A DNA stretch of 64,000 nt from Bifidobacterium catenulatum DSM 16992 = JCM 1194 = LMG 11043 (GCF_001025195.1 NZ_AP012325.1:310001-374000); one strand, 5' to 3'; shown: positions 9,893 through 19,976, counted from the first letter of the stretch. The notes: generated from the letters alone by a model not told the origin. Numbers and translations: made by a program.

Positions 9893-10162
9893 GTGGCACT
9901 TACGGCTGAGGAAAAGCAGGAAATCATCAAGACTTACGCTACCCACGAGGGCGACACCGGCTCCCCGGAGGTCCAGGTTGCTCTGCTGACCAAGCGTATC
10001 GCTGATCTGACCGAGCACCTCAAGGAGCACAAGCATGATCACCACTCCCGTCGTGGTCTGCTGCTGATGGTCGGCGATCGTCGTCGTATGCTTGATTACC
10101 TCAAGCGTGTTGACATCAACCGTTACCGCTCCCTGATTGAGCGTCTGGGTCTGCGCCGATAG
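9893..10162 (+). CDS. rpsO: 30S ribosomal protein S15
   Basis: The 89-residue product matches S15 along its whole length, with the typical [24 protein letters not shown] segment split around the conserved HHSRRGL and RRRLLDYL core. It binds the central domain of 16S rRNA early in 30S assembly. The start is GTG at 9893, chosen because an AAGGAGG site lies 5 bp upstream and the family begins MALT. It is followed by its own terminator and then pnp, the common rpsO-pnp order. Confidence 0.98.
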   Translation: MALTAEEKQEIIKTYATHEGDTGSPEVQVALLTKRIADLTEHLKEHKHDHHSRRGLLLMVGDRRRMLDYLKRVDINRYRSLIERLGLRR

Positions 10163-10173
10163 TAAAATTCTTC

Positions 10174-10209
10174 CGCCCGAATGCCTTCCCTGGTGTTCGG
10201 GCGTTTTTT
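10174..10209 (+). terminator. rpsO terminator
   Basis: CGCCCGAA and TTCGGGCG pair perfectly around a 14-nt loop and run into six T. Confidence 0.92.
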
Positions 10210-10393
10210 GCATGACAGCCGCGTTGAGGAAAAGACAGTTTGAAAGCCCCAGGTTTAGGGCGCATGAGGTCTAGAATCTAAAGATGAGGAAGCGACGAAG
10301 GTAACGTCGCGTCACGCATGCAGAAATCGGTTGGAGTCCGCTGAAGAGGACTGCCGATAGTTGGTAAAAGAAAAAGAAAAAAGGAGGAACCCT

Positions 10394-13075
10394 ATGGAGG
10401 GTCCCGAAATCAAGGCTGTTGAAGCCGTAATTGATAATGGTTCGTTTGGTAAGCGCACGTTGCGCTTCGAGACCGGTCGTCTCGCCCAGCAGGCGGATGG
10501 TGCCGTCGCCGCCTATCTTGACGATGATTCGATGATTCTGTCGACCACCACCGCCGGTTCCAGCCCGAAGGAGAACTACGACTTCTTCCCGCTGACCGTG
10601 GACGTGGAAGAGAAGATGTACGCCGCCGGCAAGATCCCGGGATCGTTCTTCCGCCGTGAAGGCCGCCCGAGCTCCGAAGCTATTCTCGCTTGCCGCATTA
10701 TTGACCGCCCACTGCGCCCGTTGTTCCCGCACACGCTGCGCAACGAAGTGCAGGTTGTGGAAACCGTGCTCGCCGTCAACCCGGACGATGCTTACGATGT
10801 GATCGCACTGAACGCTGCTTCCGCTTCCACTCTGATTTCCGGTCTGCCGTTCGAAGGCCCGGTTTCCGGCGTTCGCCTGGCTCTGATCGACGGCCAGTGG
10901 GTTGCTTTCCCGCGTTGGAGCGAGCGTGAGCGCGCCGTGTTCGAAATCGTGGTTGCCGGCCGCGTGGTGGAGAACGGCGATGTCGCCATCGCTATGATCG
11001 AAGCTGGCGCAGGCAAGAACGCCTGGCACCTCATCTACGACGAAGGCCAGACCAAGCCGGACGAGGAAGTCGTTGCCGGTGGTCTTGAAGCAGCCAAGCC
11101 GTTCATCAAGGTGATCTGCGAGGCTCAGACCGAACTTAAGAACATCGCTGCGAAGGAAACTAAGGAATTCCAGCTCTTCCCGGAGTACACCGAAGATCTG
11201 TACAACCGTATCGATGAGATCGCCCACGCTGATCTCGACGAGGCTCTCTCCATTGCCGAGAAGCTGCCGCGCCAGGATCGCATTCATGAGATCAAGGAAG
11301 GTGTCAAGGCCACTCTCGCCGGCGAATTCACCGACATGGACGATGCCGAAAAGGAAAAGGAGATCGGCAATGCGTTCAAGGAGCTGCAGCGCCAGATTGT
11401 GCGTCGCCGCATCCTGACCCAGGATTACCGCATTGATGGCCGTGGCCTGCGCGACATCCGTACCCTGTCCGCTGAAGTGGACATCGTTCCGCGCGTGCAC
11501 GGTTCCGCACTGTTCCAGCGTGGCGAAACCCAGATTCTGGGCGTCACCACCCTGAACATGCTCAAGATGGAACAGCAGATCGACGCACTGTCCGGCCCGC
11601 AGTCCAAGCGTTACATGCACAACTATGAGATGCCGCCGTACTCCACCGGTGAAACCGGTCGCGTCGGCTCCCCGAAGCGTCGCGAAATCGGTCACGGTGC
11701 TCTGGCGGAGAAGGCTCTCGTGCCGGTGCTGCCGAACCGCGAGGAGTTCCCGTATGCCATCCGTCAGGTCTCCGAAGCCATTGGCTCCAACGGTTCCACC
11801 TCCATGGGCTCCGTGTGCGCATCCACCCTGTCGCTGCTCGCCGCAGGCGTGCCGCTGAAGGCTCCGGTTGCCGGCATCGCCATGGGCCTCGTGTCCGGTG
11901 ATGTTGACGGCCAGCACATCTTCAAGACCCTGACCGATATTCTCGGTGCTGAAGACGCATTCGGCGATATGGACTTCAAGGTCGCCGGTACCTCCGAATT
12001 CATCACCGCCCTGCAGCTCGACACCAAGCTCGACGGCATTCCGGCAGACATTCTTGCCTCTGCTCTGCAGCAGGCCAAGGAAGCTCGCACCACCATTCTC
12101 GAAGTCATCAACGAGTGCATCGACGGCCCGGCCGAGATGAGCCCGTATGCTCCGCGCATCATCACCACCACCGTTCCGGTCGACAAGATCGGCGAGGTCA
12201 TCGGCCCGAAGGGCAAGATGATCAACCAGATCCAGGAAGAGACCGGTGCGGAGATCGCCATCGAAGATGACGGTACCGTGTTCATCTCCTCCGAGGGTGG
12301 CGACGGCGCTGAAAAGGCTAAGCAGATCATCGAACAGATCGCCAACCCGCACGTTCCTGAAGCCGGCGAAACCTACAACGGCAAGGTTGTGAAGACCACC
12401 TCCTTCGGTGCCTTCGTGAACCTGACCCCGGGCACCGACGGACTGCTGCACATCTCCCAGATTCGTAATCTGGCCAACGGCGAGCGTATCGACGCCGTCG
12501 AAGATGTGCTCAAGGAAGGCGACACCGTTGAGGTAGTCGTGCAGGGCGTTGATGATCGCGGCAAGATCTCCTTGGCCATTCCGGGCTTCGAAGATCAGGA
12601 ATCCTCCGCTCCGCGTCGTGAGCGTTCCGATCGCGATGACCGTCGCGGCAGCCGTGGCCGTCGTGATGACCGTCGTGATGACCGTCGTTCCGACCGTGAC
12701 GATCGTGATTATGATGATCGTCCGCGTCGTCGTCGTTCCGATCGCGATGATGACCGTGATTATGATGATCGTCCGCGTCGTCGTCGTTCCGATCGCGACG
12801 ATCGTGATCGTGATTACGATCGTGATGACCGTCGTTCCGACCGTGACGATCGTGATTATGATGATCGTCCGCGTCGTCGTCGTTCCGATCGCGATGACCG
12901 TGATTACGATCGTGATGATCGCCGTTCCGACCGTCGCCGCAGCAGCCGCCGCGACGACCGCAACCCGCGTTACGCAGCCGACGAGAACTACGACGAGTAC
13001 CGTGCCGATCGCGAAGAGCGTTCCGAGCGTCCTCGCCGCCGCGTCCGCCGCGACTTTGATCCTTTTGAGGACTGA
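10394..13075 (+). CDS. pnp: Polyribonucleotide nucleotidyltransferase (PNPase) with long Asp/Arg-repeat tail
   Basis: The 893-residue protein has two RNase PH-type domains joined by a helical domain, a KH domain around GPKGKM (near residue 604) and an S1 domain (about 655-727). It degrades RNA 3' to 5' with phosphate, releasing NDPs. The start is ATG 10394 behind AAGGAGG; an in-frame upstream start at 10361 lacks a site. After the S1 domain come about 155 residues made almost only of Asp, Arg, Tyr and Ser, in which the unit [15 protein letters not shown] recurs three times. Such a tail is disordered and could bind RNA or partners; longer, charged tails occur in other actinobacterial PNPases. 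The gene has its own terminator. Confidence 0.97.
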   Translation: MEGPEIKAVEAVIDNGSFGKRTLRFETGRLAQQADGAVAAYLDDDSMILSTTTAGSSPKENYDFFPLTVDVEEKMYAAGKIPGSFFRREGRPSSEAILACRIIDRPLRPLFPHTLRNEVQVVETVLAVNPDDAYDVIALNAASASTLISGLPFEGPVSGVRLALIDGQWVAFPRWSERERAVFEIVVAGRVVENGDVAIAMIEAGAGKNAWHLIYDEGQTKPDEEVVAGGLEAAKPFIKVICEAQTELKNIAAKETKEFQLFPEYTEDLYNRIDEIAHADLDEALSIAEKLPRQDRIHEIKEGVKATLAGEFTDMDDAEKEKEIGNAFKELQRQIVRRRILTQDYRIDGRGLRDIRTLSAEVDIVPRVHGSALFQRGETQILGVTTLNMLKMEQQIDALSGPQSKRYMHNYEMPPYSTGETGRVGSPKRREIGHGALAEKALVPVLPNREEFPYAIRQVSEAIGSNGSTSMGSVCASTLSLLAAGVPLKAPVAGIAMGLVSGDVDGQHIFKTLTDILGAEDAFGDMDFKVAGTSEFITALQLDTKLDGIPADILASALQQAKEARTTILEVINECIDGPAEMSPYAPRIITTTVPVDKIGEVIGPKGKMINQIQEETGAEIAIEDDGTVFISSEGGDGAEKAKQIIEQIANPHVPEAGETYNGKVVKTTSFGAFVNLTPGTDGLLHISQIRNLANGERIDAVEDVLKEGDTVEVVVQGVDDRGKISLAIPGFEDQESSAPRRERSDRDDRRGSRGRRDDRRDDRRSDRDDRDYDDRPRRRRSDRDDDRDYDDRPRRRRSDRDDRDRDYDRDDRRSDRDDRDYDDRPRRRRSDRDDRDYDRDDRRSDRRRSSRRDDRNPRYAADENYDEYRADREERSERPRRRVRRDFDPFED
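12704..12940 (+). repeat. Imperfect 44-bp coding repeats in the pnp tail
   Basis: Near-identical copies begin at 12704, 12755 and 12851, each starting CGTGATTATGATGATCGTCC and continuing through CGT-rich Arg codons. Shorter versions (CGTGATTACGATCGTGATGA) fill the gaps. Length variation between strains by slippage or recombination is likely. Confidence 0.85.
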
Positions 13076-13113
13076 TGTCCTCAAGGATCCCTCGCAGCAT
13101 AGCTGACTGACTG

Positions 13114-13147
13114 AAGTGCCCTGTACCGAAAGGTACGGGGCACTTTT
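13114..13147 (+). terminator. pnp terminator
   Basis: AAGTGCCCTGTACC and GGTACGGGGCACTT pair around a GAAA tetraloop, with one G-T, and are followed by T-rich sequence. Confidence 0.9.
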
Positions 13148-13254
13148 CGTTTCATGCAGAATGCATGAAAATGAGACACGGGGTATGAGTTTTGCCATAA
13201 CGTACCTAGATGTATGCAAGAATGGTTTGAAGAGCCATTAACGAAGGAGCTGTC

Positions 13255-13815
13255 ATGGTCGTTGGCATTATCATTGCTGTCATCGTTGTACTTATTGTGC
13301 TTTGGGCCGTCAGCGCCTACAACGGGCTGGTCACGTTACGCAATCGTGTGAAGAACGGCTGGGCGCAGATCGATGTGCAGCTCAAGCAGCGTACCGATCT
13401 TATTCCGAACTTGGTGGAAACGGTCAAAGGTTATGCGGCCCACGAATCCCAAGTGTTCACGCAGGTCACGAAGGCCCGTGCCGGCGTGGTGCAGGCCGCG
13501 CAAAGCGGTGACGTGGCGCAGCGCATCGCCGCGGAGAACCAGCTGAGCCGCGCGCTTATGAATCTGCAGGTTGTGTCTGAAAATTATCCGCAACTGCAGG
13601 CCAATACGAATTTCATGGATCTGCAGAGTCAGCTGAAATCATTGGAAGAGAAGATCGCTTACGCACGCCAGTTCTACAACGATGTCGTGCAGAAGTACAA
13701 TACCCAGACCGAGGTTGTGCCGACCAATATTATCGCCGGCTTGTTCCATTTCGAACAGGCTCCCTACTTCCAGGTGGATGAAGCGGATCGTCAGGTTCCG
13801 CAAGTTAAATTCTGA
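13255..13815 (+). CDS. lemA: LemA family protein
   Basis: This 186-residue protein has one N-terminal membrane helix (about 3-20) followed by the LemA helical bundle. The hallmark YNGLVTLRNRVKNGWAQIDV and QLKQRTDLIPNLVETVKGYA are both present, and the helix holds the bundle outside the membrane in the usual topology. The biochemical role of LemA is not known. It starts at ATG 13255 after GAAGGAG. The next gene is a DUF2207 membrane protein; LemA and DUF2207/TPM-type proteins are often neighbours, which suggests a joint envelope role. Confidence 0.93.
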   Translation: MVVGIIIAVIVVLIVLWAVSAYNGLVTLRNRVKNGWAQIDVQLKQRTDLIPNLVETVKGYAAHESQVFTQVTKARAGVVQAAQSGDVAQRIAAENQLSRALMNLQVVSENYPQLQANTNFMDLQSQLKSLEEKIAYARQFYNDVVQKYNTQTEVVPTNIIAGLFHFEQAPYFQVDEADRQVPQVKF

Positions 13816-13824
13816 TATGCATGT

Positions 13825-13855
13825 AAAAGCCCCGTCTGATAACGATGGGGCTTTA
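13825..13855 (+). terminator. Hairpin between lemA and the DUF2207 gene
   Basis: AAAGCCCCGTC and GATGGGGCTTT pair with one G-T and a 7-nt loop. The T run is short, so it may be only a partial stop. Confidence 0.7.
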
Positions 13856-13912
13856 CTGTTCAATTCGGCCTGTACGGCCATCTGAGGGAAGAAGAAGCGA
13901 GAAAGAGGGATT

Positions 13913-16126
13913 ATGACGGCCAAACAGCATGCGTCACGAGCGGTGCGCAGCTTCGGTATTGCAATCGTTGTTACCGTTGGTATCGTAGCGGCCTTGCTGC
14001 TGTTCATGGTATTGGATGACGGTGGGGCCGATCTGAGCTACAAAACGCTCGACTACGATGTGCAGGTGCAAAGCAATGGCGATTTGAAGGTCACCCAGCA
14101 TATCGACATGAAACTCGCCGACCGCAGCGATGACGACGGAGATCATCCATGGAAGCAGTTGTACCAACAGTACATGCTGAAGGGAAGCGATCTGACCAAT
14201 ATCACCGATATCAGCGTGCGCAATGTAACAACGGGGGAAACCTACCAGCAGGGCGATATCGCAATCCCAAGCAGCTACAGCACCGACGAATGGAATCGAG
14301 AACATGCGAAGCAGTGGTATATCGCCGATGTCTCGCAAGGTGACAGCAATCCGCAGCCGTTCGATCCCGCAAAAGACGGTCTTGTTTCCGGCAATACCGA
14401 CGATCGTTCCAAGAAGATCGAAATCGGGTGGAACATTCCCTCCATCACATCGGCAAGCAGCTTGAAATTCGACGTGACCATGACTATGCAGGGCGTGACC
14501 ACCGCCTATCAAGACATGGCCACGTTCCAGTGGGAGCCGCTCGGCGTGAGCAATCAGATTCCCATCGGCAAAGTCACCGGCACCGTCACCTTCCCCAAAG
14601 GCATTGACGCCGATAATTCGTGGGCTTGGCTGCATACGGAATGCACGTCGGAAACGGAGCGAGACAAGAACGGCTCGCTGAAATTCACCGTATATGACGT
14701 GCGTGCCGGCGACTATGTCGACGTGGTCGCCATGTTCGACGTTGGCGCGACCGGCGGCGTGGAACGCACCAGAGATACCACCATCAAAAACGGCATTATG
14801 AAAAGCGAAGCCAAGCAGGAACAGCAGTGGCGCGACCAACAGCGCAAACAAGCGCGCATCCGCCTGATCACGTGGATCGCCATTGCAGTGGTCGGGCTGG
14901 TCTTGTGTGTGATCGCCATCATCTTCGCGTTGCGCAGCTTCAACCGTTCGCAATATCATGGCGGCGTTGAGTATTGGCGTGACGAGCCGGAAATGAGTCC
15001 TGCTAGCGCTGCAGAGCTGCTGCATATGGTCGACAACAAGCATTCGAGCACGCTGACGAGCCGTAAAATGTCGGCTTCCGTGCTTTCGCTTGCCTCGCGT
15101 GGCGCGATCGCCATCTACCCGGGAGTGGCTGCCATGTATCGGGGCATTGATATGAGCCAGGCGAATAATGCTGACATCGCACGGATGATCGCCAACGATC
15201 CCGCTCGAATCCGCGATGTGGGCAAAACCAGTACGGTGGTGATACTTCCCGTGGTGTTTAACAACGTGCAATCGTTGCAGTTGCGCCCGAGCGAGCAGGC
15301 CGCGCTCGACTTGCTGGTGACGGCGTCCGAACGCATCGGCTCTCCGGTGTTCGATCTGGATCAGATGAACGAGAATTTCTCTGGTTGGAAGAACGGCTAC
15401 AAGCTTCAGGAGAAGTTCACGAATACGTGCGACAACGAATTCGCCATGCTGGGCGCCACGTCGATATACGGTGGGGGAGCGTTTGCCGCGAGTATTTGCG
15501 CTGTGATGCTGGCATTCCTGTCCATGCTGTATTTCGGAGCCATCGGCAATCTTGCGTTGCTCGCGGTGATTTCCGCGCCGATGATGTTCGCTTCTGTGTT
15601 CGCGTTGAGCTACCTCAAACTGAAGGGGCTTACCGACAATGGGCAGTATCTTGCTGGCCAGGTGCTCGGATTGAAGCATTATATGGAGGATTTCAGCGAA
15701 TTCAAGGATCGCGGTGTGACGGATATGACGTTGTGGGGCCGGTATATGGTGTATGCCACCGCGTTCGGCATTTCCGAAAAGGCGATGAAGCAGCTGTTGA
15801 AAGCGTATCCGCAATTGGCTGATCCGCATTGGCTTGATAATAATGCTTCCGATTCGCTGCTGTACTGGAGTTATCGTTCATGGTATTTCGACCATCGTTA
15901 CACCGGTCCTGCTTCGTTTGATACGAATTCGATGGATTTCTCGCAATTCAGCGCCAATTTTGGTGATATTGGCGCGCAGTTGGAATCAGGTTTCGCTGAT
16001 ATTCAATCGACGATTTCAGCGGCGTCGACGTCCGGAAGTTTTAGTGGTTCCGGCGGCAGTTTCTCCGGTGGTGGTTTCGGCGGTTCGTCCGGCGGTTCCG
16101 GCGGCGGCAGCTTCGGCGGTCGCTGA
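13913..16126 (+). CDS. DUF2207 membrane protein with Gly/Ser-rich tail
   Basis: The 737-residue protein has an N-terminal membrane helix (about 12-35) and an extracytoplasmic region of beta type (about 38-300) beginning LSYKTLDYDVQVQSNGDLKV, typical of DUF2207. A membrane helix follows near 318-340, then a cytoplasmic part, two close membrane helices near 520-565, and a terminal low-complexity stretch rich in GGSFSGGG repeats. Function in the family is unknown. It lies 97 bp after lemA, with an intervening hairpin, and probably works with it at the envelope. Confidence 0.88.
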   Translation: MTAKQHASRAVRSFGIAIVVTVGIVAALLLFMVLDDGGADLSYKTLDYDVQVQSNGDLKVTQHIDMKLADRSDDDGDHPWKQLYQQYMLKGSDLTNITDISVRNVTTGETYQQGDIAIPSSYSTDEWNREHAKQWYIADVSQGDSNPQPFDPAKDGLVSGNTDDRSKKIEIGWNIPSITSASSLKFDVTMTMQGVTTAYQDMATFQWEPLGVSNQIPIGKVTGTVTFPKGIDADNSWAWLHTECTSETERDKNGSLKFTVYDVRAGDYVDVVAMFDVGATGGVERTRDTTIKNGIMKSEAKQEQQWRDQQRKQARIRLITWIAIAVVGLVLCVIAIIFALRSFNRSQYHGGVEYWRDEPEMSPASAAELLHMVDNKHSSTLTSRKMSASVLSLASRGAIAIYPGVAAMYRGIDMSQANNADIARMIANDPARIRDVGKTSTVVILPVVFNNVQSLQLRPSEQAALDLLVTASERIGSPVFDLDQMNENFSGWKNGYKLQEKFTNTCDNEFAMLGATSIYGGGAFAASICAVMLAFLSMLYFGAIGNLALLAVISAPMMFASVFALSYLKLKGLTDNGQYLAGQVLGLKHYMEDFSEFKDRGVTDMTLWGRYMVYATAFGISEKAMKQLLKAYPQLADPHWLDNNASDSLLYWSYRSWYFDHRYTGPASFDTNSMDFSQFSANFGDIGAQLESGFADIQSTISAASTSGSFSGSGGSFSGGGFGGSSGGSGGGSFGGR

Positions 16127-16148
16127 CATGCGCATTACGCGCATGTTT
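16126..16148 (+). terminator. Hairpin after the DUF2207 gene
   Basis: ACATGCGC and GCGCATGT form a perfect 8-bp stem with a 5-nt loop; only three T follow. Confidence 0.55.
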
Positions 16149-16232
16149 GGTGGGTTTGCTGTCTGCTGAGGCGGGTTGGCTGGTAAGGTTGCACTCGGAA
16201 AGACACTCTGTACGTTGTTGAAGGAGATCGGG

Positions 16233-17096
16233 ATGGCTTTGTTCCGTAATCTTGGACCGTTCCACACCACGGCTATAGGTCATGGCGAAATGCCGTTGAC
16301 CATTGAAAACAATCGTGGTCACGATGTCGGTATCGAAACATTGCACGCCTCGTTGGATGCCGGATGCCGTCACATCGACACCGCTTGGGCGTACTACACG
16401 CCGGGCGAAGAGGAACAGACCGGCGAAAAGCTGGTGCGTGAGGCGCTTGACTCGTGGAAGGGTCCGCGTGAGGAAGTCACCGTGGCCACCAAGGTGGGTT
16501 TGCGTCGCGCTTGGGAGGGTGACAAGCCGGTTTGGCCGCGTGACGGCAAGCCGGAGCATCTGATCGAATACGGCAAGCAGTCCGCGATGGCGCTTGGCGT
16601 TGACAGCATCGATCTGCTTTACCTGCACCGTCATGATCCGGAAGTACCGTACAACGAGTCCTGCGAAGGCATCAAGGCGTTGCTCGATCAGGGCGTGGCC
16701 CAGTGGGCGGGTGTTTCCAATGTGAGCATCGAACAGTTGAAGATCGCACAGGAGATTCTCGGCGACAAGCTTGTGGCCGTGCAGAACCAGTATTCTCCGA
16801 TTCATCTGGACACTCAAGACACGCTTGACTATTGCGCCGAGCAGGGTCTGGCATTCGTGTGCTGGAGTCCGTTGGGCGGTTACCGTCACCCGTATGACGA
16901 GCACCTGTTCGATCCGTTCCGTGAGGTGGCCGAAACCCGTGGCGTGAGCTATCAGCGTGTGGTGCTCGCATGGGAGCTGGCCAAGGGCGACCACATGTTC
17001 GTGATTCCTGGCGCTCACCGGCCGGAAACCATTCTCGATTCCCTCAAGGCCGACGAGCTCGAACTCACCGAAGAGGAGCTCGCCAAGCTCGGCTGA
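16233..17096 (+). CDS. Aldo/keto reductase
   Basis: The 287-residue product has the AKR barrel and the catalytic tetrad Asp49, Tyr54 (HIDTAWAYY), Lys87 (ATKVG) and His132 (YLHRHD), with the NADPH-binding end IPGAHRPETILDSL. Members reduce aldehydes or ketones with NADPH in the cytosol; the substrate cannot be predicted. ATG 16233 is chosen because AAGGAGA lies 5 bp upstream; an in-frame ATG at 16176 lacks a site and lies before the conserved region. It is monocistronic with its own terminator. Confidence 0.92.
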   Translation: MALFRNLGPFHTTAIGHGEMPLTIENNRGHDVGIETLHASLDAGCRHIDTAWAYYTPGEEEQTGEKLVREALDSWKGPREEVTVATKVGLRRAWEGDKPVWPRDGKPEHLIEYGKQSAMALGVDSIDLLYLHRHDPEVPYNESCEGIKALLDQGVAQWAGVSNVSIEQLKIAQEILGDKLVAVQNQYSPIHLDTQDTLDYCAEQGLAFVCWSPLGGYRHPYDEHLFDPFREVAETRGVSYQRVVLAWELAKGDHMFVIPGAHRPETILDSLKADELELTEEELAKLG

Positions 17097-17122
17097 GTGT
17101 CATATTCGCAACGATTTGCATC

Positions 17123-17152
17123 AAGGCGTCCGTCTCCACGATGGACGCCTTT
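17123..17152 (+). terminator. Terminator after the aldo/keto reductase
   Basis: AAGGCGTCC and GGACGCCTT pair perfectly around an 11-nt loop, followed by TTGGTTTTT. Confidence 0.8.
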
Positions 17153-17259
17153 GGTTTTTCCGCATGTGTTTTTCCGTGTATGTATTTCCCGGATACGGCA
17201 GAAGTGTCCCGTGAATAGTTGAGAATATAGAGCGGAAAAATCGAGTAAGAGGAACAAGC

Positions 17260-18798
17260 GTGCAAAGAAGAAATAAGCCTGAAGTATTGGCTCCCGCGGG
17301 CAATCTGCGAGGACTAAAAACCGCCGTCGATTACGGTGCGGACGCCGTCTACTGCGGAGGCAAGGCGTTCGGCATGCGTTCGGCGCCGAAAAACCTGAGC
17401 TTGGAGGATTTCGAAGAAGGCTCCCGTTATGCGCATGAGCGTGGCGCCCGCGTGTATGTGACCTGCAATGTGTTGCCGCGCAACAACGAAGTCGAAGCGA
17501 TGCGCGAATACATCGGCCAGCTCAAAGACACCGGCGTGGACGCACTGATCGTTTCCGACATTGGCGTGATGCTCATGGCCCGCGAAGTGGCGCCGAATCT
17601 GGAACTGCATGTGAGCACGCAGGCGGGAGTTACCAACTATCAGGCAGCGAACGCCTTCTACCAGTTGGGTGCACGCCGTGTGGTGCTCGCCCGCGAAATG
17701 GATCTGCAGGCCGTGCGAGACATTCGCGCACGCATCCCCGACGATCTTGACATCGAATGCTTCGTGCATGGCGCGATGTGCATGGCGTTCTCCGGTCGTT
17801 GTCTGTTTTCCAATTATCTGACCGGACGTGACGGCAATCATGGCGAATGCGCTCAACCGTGCCGCTGGAAGTATTCCATAGTCGAAGAAAAGCGCCCCGG
17901 CCAGTATTTTCCGATAGAACAGACTAAGGAAGGCGCATATCTGTTCAATTCGCAGGATATGAACATGCTTGCGCATATCGACGATCTGCTTGATTCGGGC
18001 GCTACCAGTCTGAAAATCGAAGGTCGTTCCAAGAGCGCCTACTATATTGCGGCGATGACGAACGCTTACAAGACCGCTGTTGACGCATACATGGTGCAAC
18101 GCGGTTTTGAAGACGAGGATGGCACTGTGCTGAAGCCGTTCCACGATCGTGTGATTCGTCCGTCCGATCCGGATTACGGCAAGCCGGAAACCACCGATGC
18201 GATTATGGAGCATGCGGATGGAGCGTTCGCAGGAAAGCCGGATATTGCAGCCGTTCCCGTCGCTTCTGCCGGCGAACCGGATGATCTGAGCTACCATGCC
18301 CGCAGTACAAGGCGTAAGTCGAACACGGCTGCCGAAATCCTGCCGGAAGGCTGGTATCACGCCGGAGTGCGCCCCGCGGAGCATGTGTCTCTGCCTGACT
18401 GGCTGCTGGATGAGCCAGACAAAGTGGCGCACCGCGACTATTCCACCGGCTTCTACTATCCGGAGCACAAAGTGCAGCAAAGCACCGATCGTTCCGCGTA
18501 TTTCCGCGCATGGCTGGTGGTCGGCGAAGTGCTTTCGTGGAGTCCTGAAGACGGTGGTCGCGTGACCATTATGAGCCGCAACAAGATTGAAGCCGGTCAA
18601 GAGGTTGAATTCGTGCTTCCGGGCGCGGCTCCGCTCGCCTATACCGTTCCGGCTGGCGGATTCCGTGACGCCGATGGGCATTGGGTCGAAGCCATCAACA
18701 ATCCGGCGCATGTGTTCTCCATGCCATGCCCGCAGGAAGTGCCGGTGAACGCGGCCATCCGATCGCGCACCAAGAAACCGACGCTCAAAGCGGAATAA
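17260..18798 (+). CDS. Peptidase U32 family protein (TrhP/YegQ-like tRNA hydroxylation type)
   Basis: The 512-residue protein opens EVLAPAGNLRGLKTAVDYGADAVY, the U32 barrel start, and has the U32 signature ECFVHGAMCMAFSGRCLFSN followed by HGECAQPCRW, with conserved Cys residues. Members once called collagenases include TrhP, needed for 5-hydroxyuridine in tRNA; that role is more likely here than proteolysis, but it is inference. Between the barrel (ending near 265) and the C-terminal domain (resuming at AHRDYSTGFYY near 388) there is an extra stretch of about 100 polar residues. The start is GTG 17260 behind AAGAGGAAC, directly before the conserved region. It is 440 bp longer than the compact family form. 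Confidence 0.9.
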   Translation: MQRRNKPEVLAPAGNLRGLKTAVDYGADAVYCGGKAFGMRSAPKNLSLEDFEEGSRYAHERGARVYVTCNVLPRNNEVEAMREYIGQLKDTGVDALIVSDIGVMLMAREVAPNLELHVSTQAGVTNYQAANAFYQLGARRVVLAREMDLQAVRDIRARIPDDLDIECFVHGAMCMAFSGRCLFSNYLTGRDGNHGECAQPCRWKYSIVEEKRPGQYFPIEQTKEGAYLFNSQDMNMLAHIDDLLDSGATSLKIEGRSKSAYYIAAMTNAYKTAVDAYMVQRGFEDEDGTVLKPFHDRVIRPSDPDYGKPETTDAIMEHADGAFAGKPDIAAVPVASAGEPDDLSYHARSTRRKSNTAAEILPEGWYHAGVRPAEHVSLPDWLLDEPDKVAHRDYSTGFYYPEHKVQQSTDRSAYFRAWLVVGEVLSWSPEDGGRVTIMSRNKIEAGQEVEFVLPGAAPLAYTVPAGGFRDADGHWVEAINNPAHVFSMPCPQEVPVNAAIRSRTKKPTLKAE

Positions 18799-18881
18799 TT
18801 GCGAAAAACATCGTATAGGCGCAGAAAATCAGCAGAAATTAGTTGAAATAATCGTAGAACAATCAAGGAAAACAGAAAAAT

Positions 18882-19898
18882 ATGACTGACAAGCAGTATG
18901 ACGACGCTATTCTTGACAGCAATGCGATCGACCCGACCGATGTGGACGGCAATCCGATTCCGGTGACCATTCCGATCATGCTTGCGCCGGGCGTCAAAGT
19001 CGTATACACCACGCGACTTGGCGGCACCAGCGAAGGAGACTATGCGCACTGCAATCTCGGGGGTAAAACCGGCGATGATCCGAACCATGTGCTCGCCAAT
19101 CGTGTGGCGCTCTCCAACGCCATCGATGCGAAACTGAGCTTGGTCAGCCAGGTGCATTCCGGCGTTGCCGTCGATATGGACGAATCGTTCGTAATGAACC
19201 GTCCGTTCGGTTTCGACGCGTCCGGCAGCAAAGGCGAAACCGCTCAGCAGGTGGCCGAAACCGCGGATAATCCGGCAGTGGTCGAAGCCGACGGCCAGGT
19301 GACCGCGCAGAAGAACGTGGCGCTCGGCATGTTCGCGGCCGACTGCCTGCCGGTGCTCATGGCCGATGCGGAAGCCGGTGTGATCGGTGCCGCGCATTGC
19401 GGTCGCCGTGGCCTGCAGAACGGTGTGATCGGTGCCACCGTTGAAAAGATGGTGGCCAAGGGAGCCAAGCCGGAACGTATTGTCGCCACGCTCGGCCCGT
19501 GCATCTGCGGCGACTGCTACGAGGTTGGCGGAGACATCGCCGACGAATTCGACGCGCAGTTCCCTGGAACCTTCACACTGAGCCGTTTCGGCCAGCCGGG
19601 CATCGATATCGCGGCCGCTGCGCTACAGGAGCTTGCTAAAGCCGGTGTTCCGGCTGATAACGTCGTTTCCTCTCGCGCCCGCGTCAACGCAGCCACCCAG
19701 TATCTTTCCGAAGACGAGGAATTGGCGGAAATCTGCCAGTCCGATGGCGAAGGAGAACCGCAGCTCGCGGAACGTTTCAAGAAAATCCGCCGTAGCCTGT
19801 GCACGCTGGAAAATCCGCTCTGGTTCTCGCATCGCCGTGCCACCATCGCAGGCAAAGCGCACGAAGGCCGTATGCTTGCGCTGATCGTACGCGAATAG
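18882..19898 (+). CDS. pgeF: Peptidoglycan editing factor / multicopper-polyphenol oxidase family (YfiH/LACC1 type)
   Basis: The 338-residue protein has the family motifs: SQVHSG (near 88), DCLPVLMAD, AAHCGRRGLQNG and GPCICGDCYEVG, whose His and Cys residues bind zinc. Homologues act as purine nucleoside phosphorylase/adenosine deaminase-type enzymes, and in E. coli YfiH prevents L-Ser misincorporation in peptidoglycan. The exact role here is open. About 90 residues longer than E. coli YfiH, with extra residues at the N-terminus and around 115-140. The start is ATG 18882 after AAGGAAAACAG. It lies 83 bp after the U32 gene in the same direction. Confidence 0.87.
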   Translation: MTDKQYDDAILDSNAIDPTDVDGNPIPVTIPIMLAPGVKVVYTTRLGGTSEGDYAHCNLGGKTGDDPNHVLANRVALSNAIDAKLSLVSQVHSGVAVDMDESFVMNRPFGFDASGSKGETAQQVAETADNPAVVEADGQVTAQKNVALGMFAADCLPVLMADAEAGVIGAAHCGRRGLQNGVIGATVEKMVAKGAKPERIVATLGPCICGDCYEVGGDIADEFDAQFPGTFTLSRFGQPGIDIAAAALQELAKAGVPADNVVSSRARVNAATQYLSEDEELAEICQSDGEGEPQLAERFKKIRRSLCTLENPLWFSHRRATIAGKAHEGRMLALIVRE

Positions 19899-19976
19899 TG
19901 GGAGAGCGGTGCGCTGTTGCGGATTGCGTGCAGAACGTAAGACAAAGCGCGTTGCAAACCGATTCGGGGGTTTACG

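Noticed and set aside
12660-12940. CRISPR-like regular repeats
   Set aside because: Repeats are in frame within pnp, differ in spacing, lack unique spacers, and encode the Asp/Arg tail.
10271-13219. 982-residue open frame on the minus strand opposite pnp
   Set aside because: It mirrors pnp, which is a complete, well-conserved gene; the minus frame is low complexity (Thr/Ile/Val repeats) opposite the Asp/Arg tail and has no family features.
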